Below, in pieces: positions 1 to 12,478 of a DNA stretch of 64,000 nt (position 1 is the stretch's first letter; each line of letters starts with the position of its first letter). Source of the DNA: Oscarella lobularis (lineage: Eukaryota; Porifera; Homoscleromorpha; Homosclerophorida; Oscarellidae); the NCBI RefSeq assembly GCF_947507565.1, contig NC_089177.1, forward strand, positions 186,001-250,000, written 5' to 3'. Position numbers and translations under genes: made by a program. The notes beneath the pieces are model-generated. The model was not told where the DNA came from. It saw only the letters and a list, made by a program, of their open reading frames with translations, and did no database searches.

Positions 1-667
1 TGTTTGCCTTAATTTGTGCGTCTTAGCTTCCCCCTTGAAATCTTTTCAAAGAATCAATGCAACTCTGAATTGCAAATAGATTTTGAAGTGCTTCTCGAGG
101 AAACGTCCGAAGAGATGTTTTATTTACTTTGGAAGGGATCGCGTGACTATCACGATCTACTATCGTGATCATTGATCAACAATACTGTCACAGTTGCACG
201 CGTGCACGCGCCAGTTTCAATTCGAGGGGGTCTACGACCACGATTATAGATTTCGACGTTAGCCCGTACACTTTACGGTGCAACAGTAGGGGCGGAGCAC
301 TTTTACAAACCGCGATAAAAGAATAATATTAAATTATCTGCTCACCCCAGGGACTCATGACTACATCTTCGGGGATCCACCTGTACAAATACTGGTCACG
401 CGTGCGCGAGGCACACGACAATAAATGTACAGCATATCGACGCGACTGCACGATTTGGGCGGATGTTATCGATTTCTCCGTCAAACGCAGCACTGATCGA
501 CGCATCGTGTTCAATATAGGACTAAAGATTTGACGCAGTGGCGAAAGGGACTCTATAACGTGCGATTTCGGCGTAGAACAGACTTCGGCCATAAACTGCA
601 CGCGTGACCTCAATCAAACTGAGAGACCCGTACATTTGACGTCAGCGCGTTAACATCGACTACTGTA
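1..667. other. intergenic, no gene recognised
   Basis: I see no convincing coding exon here. A short hairpin lies at 149-169 (8-bp arms ATCACGAT/ATCGTGAT, 5-bp spacer). The stretch 621-644 (GAGAGACCCGTACA then TTGACGTCA) recurs almost exactly at 2130-2153 in the same orientation, just before the LETM1 start. A minus-strand open frame at 329-613 has no recognisable domain and I do not call it a gene. Confidence 0.5.
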
Positions 668-1707
668 TCACACGACAGTTATTTTCGACATTTTCATATC
701 TTTGCCATGTTCGTTTTTCGCCGTCGCAACGTAAATACCGTCATCTCTGTCTTTGACATTCGCAACCACAAGCGTTCCGTTGGCGAGCACGCGTGCCCTT
801 CCGGACGTCTCGTTGACGGCCAGCTCCGTGCTATCTGCAAGCGTCCAAGTCAGAGTGGGCATTGGTGAACCGGCAACGATAACGGCGTCAATTGAGAGTT
901 GTCTGCCGTGGTGAATGCACCCCTCCTGGCCCACAGCATAGAAAGCGTCTTGGTGGGAAACCAGTGGAGTAGCAATCTCGGGCGCGACTAAAAAAACTGA
1001 CAGATAAAACATTCACACTCTCGAGCGAGTTCCTTAGGTTTACGAGAGCATTCTTGTATTGTTGATGGTTTCGGTGCTATACATGCCGAATCACTAGCGC
1101 GTCTTGGCTCTCCAAGCGAGGCGGTGTAAAGCGCTTCCATGTTCACGATTGGTCTCTGTTCACAATAGACGTCGCGAGTTCTTTTTCCGTAGCTAGAGCA
1201 GTCTCCATACTCTCCTACTATCCATCTGAGTTCAAGGATGCAAATCATGTCAACTAGCTACTTTTGCAGCGGCGGAACAAACGTACCCTCCCGGGCAAGG
1301 TATTCTGTTGCAAACCTCTGGTGGAGCCATGGGTCTTGGCAGGCCACGGTTTCTGCAAACAATGTCATCGTGGGTATAAAGTTTTTCATCGTCGGTACAA
1401 AATTGCGGATTAGTGCAAATAACCAATGTCAGTCTAATGCCTAGACAAAGAGTTTTCGAGCAATTGGCAAACAGCTCATTGCAATTTACCGCTCGGACCA
1501 CATGTGCGACTGCACGATCCTACAATGACTCGCCACATATACATGCCGACGTCCGGTGGAGTTTCTAGTAAAAAGCATGAAACCGCTTCGGCGGAAAACA
1601 GGCCGAATCACGACGTCACCTTGCGAAAAGACTGGTCCAAGCGTAGACAGGAGGAGAAAAATCACAGCGCTCCCGCTGCTGCTGATGCTGTCCTGTTTGT
1701 ACCACAT
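668..1707 (-). CDS. secreted TSP1/Ig-domain protein (ADAMTSL/papilin-like)
   Basis: Predicted secreted extracellular-matrix-type protein in four exons: 1490-1707, 1287-1433, 1044-1225 and 668-987, with introns of about 55-60 bp. The first ATG at 1707 gives a signal peptide with the core AVIFLLLSTLGPVFS. Exon 2 ends in a cysteine-rich piece (CNRIPCPG) that joins in frame to a thrombospondin type 1 repeat in exon 3 (WIVGEYGDCSS, then RTRDVYC, KPSTIQEC), the form seen in ADAMTS-like and papilin proteins. Exon 4 encodes one I-set immunoglobulin domain (PTLTW, RDDGIYVATAKNEHG) and stops at 668. The usual Ig cysteines are absent: YVATA replaces YxCxA. The domain types are seen directly; the matrix role is inferred from the family. 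The protein is short compared with ADAMTSL proteins and may be a lineage-specific derivative. Confidence 0.65.
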
Positions 1708-2159
1708 GACAAATTGGCGTCTGTCTCTCAACTGACAGGAGACTGACTACGCTTCCCGCTCTTCTTATATCATCGACTTTGATACGAATGCTGAAATCAT
1801 TCTCAGCGGAAAGTCCTAAACATAAGTGTGTCTCTCACCCAATAAAATCAGATAACCTGGGAGCAGATTCAGATGTCCACCTGTACAAACACGAGCTGCA
1901 CGCGCGATTGTGAAATTCCAGATCAGCTAGTAGATATAGCAGCCATTGCTCCTCGCTACGATTCCATGCCGTCAAGGTTCCACTTTTTCGAGACGCGCTT
2001 TGCGCAGCACGTTATAGAGTCTCCCTTGCCGCTGCATCAAACTTTTAGTTCGGGTCTGCTCCTCTACGCAGCGTAGATCCGCGGATTTTAACCGTTGCTT
2101 TGCACACGTGACTAAACTGAGGTCAACCTGAGAGACCCGTACAATTGACGTCACGCGTA
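1708..2159. promoter_or_regulatory. divergent intergenic region between TSP1/Ig gene and LETM1
   Basis: About 450 bp separate two divergently transcribed genes. No exon is visible. A CRE-like TTGACGTCAC lies at 2145-2154, about 6 bp before the LETM1 ATG. It ends a stretch shared with 621-644. The promoter role is inferred from position and the CRE-like core. Confidence 0.35.
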
Positions 2160-4553
<2,394 letters not shown>

Positions 4554-5010
4554 TTCGTAATATTTGTGAGGAGAACAGTGCTTTTTATCCCGTATTCCGA
4601 ATTACGAGCATTTGGACTATGTACACTATTAACTATTGACAATGCGGCGAAGGCTCTGCATCAAATCGCCGCTTATTTCTCTGCCCCCGTGCACCTACAA
4701 CGAATCAACGTTCGTTTACGCGCATATAACCCCATTTCCTTACGTGAATCGAAGGAAATCCGGGGGCTATGGACTTCAGCACTTGTTTTCCGCTGAAAAC
4801 AAGCCACGCCAGATCGCCGTTAGCAACCGTTAGAGCTTCTACGACGCGTATTGCCGCCTTAGAGCGAGAATCAAAGCCTTCGCGTGTCTATTATAACTCC
4901 CCTCGTACCTCTATTACTTCTCGCGATCGACTATGACTCAGATAATCGAGAAGAGCGACAGATATGCCTAGAAGATCTTTCTCAGCTATTTTCAACTTTA
5001 GACGGGGTCA

Positions 5011-5053
<43 letters not shown>
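4554..5053. repeat. intergenic region with TAAA microsatellite
   Basis: Five hundred bases between the LETM1 stop and the convergent TTI1 stop. A perfect (TAAA)n tract of about 11 units runs from 5009 to 5052, ending directly at the TTI1 stop codon. Short plus-strand open frames at 4566-4833 show no domain. I see no gene. Confidence 0.7.
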
Positions 5054-5054
<1 letters not shown>

Positions 5055-8000
5055 CAAACCTTGCGAGCCATAAGGTCTAGTGTCGATAGAGCGGCTGTCT
5101 CCAGATTAATGCGTCGTCTTCCAACCAGACTGAAAGAAAAGAAAAAGATATTGAATTCGCGTTTTCCCCCCCTTACGAGTTTTTGTCGGCTCCGCGTAAA
5201 ATCGCCCGAATTGCTGGCCACACTCGATCCATCAAGCGACGAGAAAAGAAGTCTCCAGAAACGGTCGCAATCGCGCGAACAAGACCAAACACCTAATACA
5301 CACTAGTCAACGAAGAAACGACAGTTAAACTTCTTTCTCACCGCTATGGAAGTCAAGTCATCGTCATCGTGCGCGAGTAGACTCGTCAGGGGAGACAATA
5401 GCGTGTGAATAAACGGAAGGACTTCGTCTAAACGATCTCGCTCGCTCGCTCTATAATTTCTACTGCGTGCATGTGGCCTACCAGTTGCGCTGGTCACTAC
5501 GTACAAGCCGCTCTCAATGACTGAAAGGACTTGAGACGAAAGACGAATGCTGTCCGGAACTCCAACGAATTTGACGCAAGCGTTCAAAATCTAACGAAAA
5601 AACACCGTCTCGCTTTACGACTAATGACGGAAAACCTAGAAAAACCTTGAGAGTAAGGCATTGGTGTTCGGGAAGAGGAGTTTTCGCCTGATTTTCGTCT
5701 ATTCGTAACTAGACATAATTTATTGTACTGTAAGAGTCATATCACTAACCAATACTCTGCTCCTCTTCATTGGCGTTTTCTGCCGTCTCTTTCGGCATTT
5801 TCTCTTCAGCGAATTCCCGTTCTAATTCTGCGTAGAAGTCGCACAGAGATAGATTGCTCTTCGCCTTCTCATCGTCGTTTCTTTCCTGTTGAGGAAACCA
5901 ACGTCTCACTGCTTCAACTAGCGATGATAGAACGGGCAAAAGGAGACCGATCCTAGAGCCGAATCCATTCTCCAACGCCCGAAAAATCTGCACCAAATCG
6001 TCAGAAAAGAAAAGAAACAAACCTCCCATCATACTTCATCCAAAGTATCATCAAGAATCGAAAGTATAGTAGAATCACTATAATAGCAATTTAAATATTA
6101 AATAAAAATTAATTTTAGTAGTCTACCTGTACTGAAGAAGCACTCGTAGAATCCTTAGAAAAGCCAAATATCAAGATGCCCCATCCCCACAGTGCTATAC
6201 CTCGGTGAGACGGAAGTCTCCGTAAGATGTCTCAACCCAGAAAACGCGGCATCAATCATATACGAAACATTCTTGGCAATCAAATCCCGAACAGAACTAA
6301 GAAACGATCTCCCCTCGAAAATCCTTAATTAATCAATAACTTACACGTATCCACACCGAATAGCAATAACGCACAACGCTCTATACGCCGTCTCCCTAGG
6401 GAACCATGCATCTGAGCCCTTCCTACGTATGCTTCGTCTCACCTGACAATTTCTCTAAGACTTCCGAGTTTCTCGACAACCGGACAAAGCGAAACATAGA
6501 GACAATCGTCGAAATCTTTACCAATAGCCTCAGCACAGGCGGCCACGCCATCAATCAGTAGACAGAATAGCAAAGCATCGCGACTATCGGTTCGCAAACC
6601 CTCGTCCCAATAATCCGAGGACAAGTACGTAGAAAGAACGGTTCTGCGAGAAAATTTCATAATTCAGGAATACATTTTTTATCTTTTTTATCCGTACGAT
6701 GTGTGCACGGAATTCGCGTCGCTTGAACCGCGAAGAATTTCGTTGATTGCTAGTGCTGCTTGAAGTCGAAGCGTTTCGCTGGTGCAAAATATCTCGAGAA
6801 AATGATCAAGCAAAAGAGACGTATCTCCTAGGTAATTACAACTCTATCTAATGAAAAATGGTGACGCGATTTCAATTACCGTATTGACCGAGTCGTCGGC
6901 AAATTTTCACCAATAATTGAAGCGTTTCCTGATCCGAAAAGTGCTTGAAATGAAGCAGGCTATAGAGTTCGTTCGTAGCTGGAACTTGGGATTCGAGTTT
7001 CGGCTCGTTTATAATCGAAACTTCAAGTTCCCATATTTTTCGACTGTTCATTTCGAGCTCAAGCACCTTTTAGAGATAAAGGAGTAGCCTAGGGGAAGTT
7101 GCACGCAATTATACCTGCAAGATTGCCTGAGACAATCGACGCAAATGGTGCACAGAACTCAAGAATGTGGACACTCTACTCCCCAGCATTTCAAAATAGC
7201 CGAGAAGAAGACTCAAAGTGCCTAATCTCTTGGATGAGTCTGATGCAAAGAAACGCTACTAAGCAAGAGCACAATACTACTACTACTCATCATCATTACC
7301 TGAGGATTTTATAAGGGAAGGAAAGGACGTGAATAACGCGAAAATATTCTTTTCGAGAAGTGCCAATAGAGAAAGTCCTAAACTCGATTCGTCGACTAAA
7401 AGTGGAGAAGTTTCGAAAAAAACCTTACTTTCGTCTTCAAGTTGAGAAGAAAAAGTTGCCTAAGAGAAAACGCCTACGTCATAACCGTGCACATTGTTAT
7501 TGATTAACATACCAGAGCCGATTTGGCGCAAGTGGCAACCGCTTCATAGTCATCACAAATATGCACCATTAGACACTCAGCTAAACAAGGAACCGACTCC
7601 TCCAACGACCTAAATCCTCAATAAATAATAAAAATTAAATAACTACACAGATAAAACGCACTGGTGACAATTATTTAAAAGCTGAGAAGAAAATTGACAC
7701 AAAGCCAATCTAACCTAAACAAAAAAACATAAGAAAATAAGTATATATATTCAAACTATACCTTCCAGTGAGTCCACAATCTAAGAGAACATATTTTCTG
7801 TAATACAGTATCTAGCTTATTAGCTGAACGTTTCCACCAATCAGAGTCTCTAATAACCAGCAAGTTCGCCTCAGAACCTTCTAGTAAAACATACTAGATT
7901 CTTCTTCTATTCTTTCTGTAGCTCTATACCTTTAACATTGTCCCTTTGGGACATTAAACTATTATTAAATACCACAGATACGAAAGCTGAGAATGCCCCA

Positions 8001-8910
8001 AGAGAATTCTAAAGCCAAACATACTAGCCGATCATACAGACAGCTTTGATGCTTACAGAAGTGATTTCCTATTAATTAAAATAGCTATCAAGTAGAAAAA
8101 TATCGTTTATATAACTCACGTGACTCTGCTGAATATTATCCGATAAAATAACTTTAGCTAGGGTAGAAGTGATGCCGGGCAAAAACGACGCCAAAACGTG
8201 AGATCTCCGTCCTAGATCCTCGCTCTCGTCCAACCAACAAAGGGTCAGAAGACATTCGACTGCTTTCAATTTCAAACGCTTTAGTTTCTCCTTTTCAATA
8301 AACTTCAACGTAATCGACACCGCAAAGCCGAGACTGGGCATCAAATGAATCGTGTAAAGACACTGCCTTGTTCTAACAAAAAATCAATAAATAAATATTT
8401 ATCTTTGAAAGCAACTGCCGTACTCCAGCGAACAGAATCGTAGCAAATTGTCGATACAAATAACGCTCGAAAGTTTGACCTCTTCAGAAAATTCTTTGGC
8501 ATCTACATACTCTCGCGTGAGGAGACTGTAGCGTGCAAAGGGTCTCTTTCTCTTGCCTTTGTTCATGTGCAAGCTATATATCGTTGTGATTATGTCTTCC
8601 AAAAGAGACTGCTTTGCTACGGGACACGTGCGAAAGAGAATCGATAAACAGTCGAGAATGGCTAGAATAACAGATTCTGGCACTCTAAAAAGGCAGGATT
8701 AGGCAGTTTTTAGCTAAGAGCAACTTACTTCTCCGATTTCAAGTGCAGTAGAAGTGGAAATAGAGCATATTCGAGCAAAGGATGAGGAAATTCGGCGTCT
8801 CCCTTCTGGAGGAGTCGCACTTCTTCGCGCAGCGGCTCGATATTGCCCAGAGACGGCGATTTTGCAAACTGAACGCACAAAGGCCGCAGCCGAGCAAACG
8901 TTTCCGTCAT
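5054..8910 (-). CDS. TTI1: TTI1, TELO2-interacting protein 1
   Basis: TTI1 is a HEAT-repeat scaffold of the TTT (TELO2-TTI1-TTI2) complex, which stabilises PIKK kinases such as mTOR, ATM and ATR. The start at 8910 gives MTETFARLRPLCVQFAKSP, matching the TTI1 N-terminus (FGVLRPVCVQLTK in the human protein). The next exons match in order: an alpha-helical segment near 8399-8683, then LGFAVSITLKFIEKEK and ASFLPGITSTLAKVI near 8170-8340. The C-terminal exons contain SGDFFSRRLMDRVWPAIRA near 5180-5290 and end with STLDLMARKV at 5054. The gene has many small exons with introns of roughly 45-80 bp, so middle exons (about 5300-8000) are not placed individually. Stop codon and microsatellite are adjacent. 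Identification rests on several collinear blocks and is firm. Confidence 0.85.
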
Positions 8911-9003
8911 AAGGCGCCCCGTAGAAAAAAAAATGCACACGTGTCTTCAAACCCGGATAAGAACTAATCAAATAATTTACTTTGAACTCTTGCACTAAAA
9001 TTT

Positions 9004-12000
9004 CTACTTTGGCTCTGTTACATCGATCGCGTATACAATTGTGTAGCGTTTTTTCGCTTGGCGGCTCTCTTTTTCCTTTCTTTCCTTATACTGTCTCGAG
9101 CTTCCGCACGTGCAACGTCGAATGTGCCACTTTTTGGTTTCTCTCTCCTTAAAAAAATAAGATGAATTAGAACAAAGCGGTCTAGCTGATACGAGACACC
9201 GACCTTGTTGAGTTCGCGTAGTAAGAGCTGCTTCTGAAATTTCTCCAATCGAACTCGCTTCGACAAATAATAAATAACCGCTCTAAACGCACTTTGATTA
9301 TATAAGAAAAGAGATTAGCGTCACTTACAAAGCCACAACAATTACGGGCAAAGACAATGTAGAAGATAATATATAATCTTCAACAACATTTCTTGACTTG
9401 AGAGAGCGAATATTATCAATTCGCCTCCATATGGCATTAATCGCGGGCAACGTCCGAAAAGGACCACATTCAGTGAAACAACACACTTGGCTCTTATTTC
9501 GCGGGCAACCATAAATGCTGCTCACGGTATCTGTGCCATTGGCTGTATCTGTGCCATTGACTGTATCTGTGTTATTGGCTGTATTTGTGTCATTGGCTGT
9601 ATTTGTGTTATTAGCTGTATCTGTTCCATTGGCTGTATTTGTGTTATTGGCTGTATTAGTGTTATTGGCTGTATTTGTGTTATTGGCTGTATCTGTGTCA
9701 CTGGAACAGGGCCGCCCACCAAAGTTCAAGTTACTACAGTAGAAATAGTACTCGTATTTCTACGCTTTCCACACTACGCGTTCTGACCTTGTTAGAACTA
9801 CCGACATGGGGTACATGAGCAAGCAGAGAGTCAGCGCGAGAACGCCGAGAAAAAATGAATTATTTCGACTCTGACTCCATCGTTTCTCGGGCGGACGACA
9901 CGTTATTTTGACGATGTAGTAGTAGATAAGAAAAAAGAGAAGAATTGAGAGAAGACCAAGGAACGGAAGAAACGGACAGAACATCATCCCAACCTAAAGA
10001 GAAACAGAAAACTAAAATTGAATTAATTTATATTAGTTAGTGTACCCATATCAAAGCCTGTCTGTAAATTATTGCCAAGACGGCAGGCGGAATCTGAAAC
10101 ACTTTTTTCCTACTAAACCAATAAAAGTAGCCAAAACGGAAAACTAGTTGAATAACAGCCTATACGTAAACACAAAGACATGAACCATACGCACTGTCTA
10201 TAGTGTGAAATTCTCACTTGTGAAAGAGTGTCTAGTATGACGAGCTTATAAAATTCCTGACCGACAAATGTACCGCCACATTCTATTTCCCGCTGAAACA
10301 CTTATTTTAGTTCAAATGAAATGTCACCGCGCCTCATATCCTCTACTTACCTCTCTTCGCTCAATTTGAATTACCATGGTCACCATCAGAGCGTAAATAT
10401 TCACAATACGTAGAGTAAACGTTCGCACGATCGTCACGTAAATCTCAACGTCGCCTGTGGCGTAATTCTCTATGCGAACGAGTTGTTCGAGCAGAAACGG
10501 CGCGATGGCGTTGATGGCCGTAAAGCCAATCGGCACGCCGTAAGTCTGCACAAAACTTCCGCCGGACTTCAAACTCTCAATAACAAGAAACCCAATGCCC
10601 GTAGACGTTCCAACGGCAATAGCACTTAATTAAGAAGAAAAATTTAAACTAAAAGTCGGTATTAGACCAGTTATCGTACATTGCCAAGAGCCACGCTAAA
10701 AATCGACGAAGATATAGGCGAATTTTTTGCTTCCTTCGTTCAGTATCAAATAATTAATTTTTATTTTTAATTAATTAATTTCCTACCGTGTTAGCCGCTT
10801 TGTCTTGTGCTCCGCTAACGCTTCGGATATCTTATCCTACGCAAGAAAACCCCGTCAAAACGCGAAAAGGGAGACCCACTATCCTCTATGCCTTTATTTG
10901 GTTCGTGAGTCCTGAGCTGAGATTATCGACAGCCGCTTTGGACGTGAGACCGTGATCCCACGACGAAAGCAAGATACGAGAATAAGCATAGGACTGATCA
11001 TCGCGAACAAACGACCCAGCCGACCCACCGCTTTGAGCACGAGCTACACTACACCCCCACAAGAAGAAAAAAACCCTAAATTATTCACAGACAGAAAAGA
11101 GACTACTGTACTGACCGATTGAGAATGAAGAAGAGACTGCCGATATACGTAATCAATATCACTAAAAAATATGCTAGATCCATAGAATAAGAGCCCGCTG
11201 CGTGACGATAGCCTCCATAAAAGACGAGAACGTCTTCCAAAGGCCCTTTTCCGGTAAAGAGATTTTGTATGTGAAAGGACGACACCGCTTCATTCCCGAT
11301 ATCCAAAGCCATGGGGAGAATGACAAAGGAAGACCAGAGAAGCGCCAGAACGACGTTGATGAGAAAAAGAGTGCGGGCGAAGACAAAAAACGAAGCGTAC
11401 CCGGTACCAAATAAGCCTAGACCCAAAGGTATAAATAACGCGTATAATAGCCCACCAGCTAACCCTCAATAGTGAATATTTGGCTGCGTAGGAAAGGAAT
11501 TGAATCGGTGCGATCACTTTGCCTTCGAAACCACGTCTGGGGGGGAATGTAGAAACAGGGTGGAGCGTGTGAAAATGCGAGACTTGCCTTGAAATCGAAC
11601 CAGAGAAGTCGTAGTTTCGTCATTTCAGCTCGAATATTTTGAGTTCTCAAAGGTTGTCTGATAAAAAAAATCATTTATAAGTATAGTTATTAATTTATTA
11701 GTATCCCACTTTGTCGTCATGTCTTCTTCCTCGTACAAATCCTCCGCTTCTTCTTCCTCATCGGCAAAAGCCACGCGAGGTTTTCCGTCTAAAGACGACA
11801 TCGTTTCTATGCCAAACATTTTTTTGCCACCCTACCCACCTAATTCCCTTAGAGGAGTCAGTTTGTTTCGAAAGACTCGTCGCCTCCGCTTCCGAATCGC
11901 AGATTGATTCCCTTCTAAGAAACAAAATCTCGACGTAAAAGGGACGAATTATAGTCGACGACTTCTTTTGTTTACCTTCTTGGGGCAACGGGTCGTCAAG

Positions 12001-12404
12001 CCAATTGGGATCGTCGAGAGGAGACGGTTCCATTCGACTTTGTAAGGACATGCGTTGATAGCCGTGCGACTGAAGCGCAAATCGTCGCGCAATGGACGAT
12101 TCTCCCGCTAGACGTCTGAAGGAGAGGCTCACTTTCGTTTATGTGGCTAGAACTGTCTTTGCCTCGTGTCTAGGCGCGATTGCACCAAAGTGGTGTCTTC
12201 GTTGTCTTGCATTGGAGTGTTTGGAGCCGTTTGACTGTCGCGCGTCTGCGTGACGACGACGAGAGGCAGCGCGTCGTCGTCGTTCTCTTCTAGGCCTCTT
12301 GATCGGTCGGGAGTGCCCGGTAGAGCGTCGTACTAAATCAGAGCAATCGACGGTAAGCCGAATCAATGCTTAGACAGGCCTGGGAACACCTCTTCCATCT
12401 CCAT
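9004..12404 (-). CDS. TMC: TMC family transmembrane channel-like protein
   Basis: Multi-pass membrane protein of the TMC family (mechanotransduction or leak channels, depending on member). The start at 12404 (MEMEE) leads into an acidic cytosolic N-terminus, then an arginine-rich segment (IRKRRRRVFRNKLTPLREL). Core TMC landmarks follow in order: GLFGTGYASFFVFARTLFL (near 11390), AYFLVILITYIGSLFF, TAINAIAPFLLEQLVRIENY (near 10500), ECGGTFVGQEFYKL (near 10270; the TMC signature), FCPFLPFLGLLSI and ECGPFRTLPAINAIW. The C-terminal tail is basic and ends at 9004. Oddities: two introns have GC donors (12116-12162 and 11537-11587), one intron is only 33 bp (11807-11839), and the loop before ECGPFR carries an 18-bp repeat coding for N-glycosylation sequons. 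Without the GC-AG intron at 12116-12162, a TAG would interrupt exon 2. The 5' exons are copied several times upstream. Confidence 0.85.
9527..9711 (-). repeat. 18-bp minisatellite inside TMC coding exon
   Basis: About ten 18-bp units, consensus on the plus strand ATTGGCTGTATTTGTGTT, with a few substitutions. On the coding strand each unit gives six residues of the type TANNTN or TANGTD, so almost every unit carries an N-x-T glycosylation sequon. It lies between a transmembrane segment and the conserved ECGPFR motif, so the repeat should sit in an extracellular loop. Unit number is probably polymorphic. Confidence 0.9.
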
Positions 12405-12478
12405 TTCGAATGTTCAGCATCCGGGACGTACATAAAGAAAAAAACGAGCGCGATTGCAAACGACAAAACAAGTGGTTG

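Noticed and set aside
329-613. Possible C-terminal exon of the TSP1/Ig gene
   Set aside because: The Ig exon already ends with a stop at 668 and this frame has no recognisable domain.
2145-2159. Upstream start for LETM1 at 2145
   Set aside because: That codon is TTG; the first in-frame ATG is 2160 and gives a good mitochondrial presequence.
9527-9711. CRISPR-like direct repeats
   Set aside because: Units are contiguous 18-bp repeats with no spacers, in a eukaryotic coding exon.
9487-9786. Plus-strand frame of cysteine/isoleucine repeats
   Set aside because: Antisense reading of the 18-bp minisatellite in the TMC coding exon.
12154-12156. In-frame TAG in TMC exon 2, suggesting a pseudogene
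   Set aside because: A 47-bp intron with donor AG|GCAAAG and acceptor CTTCAG (12116-12162) removes it and keeps the protein frame. The duplicate fragments have the same site pattern.
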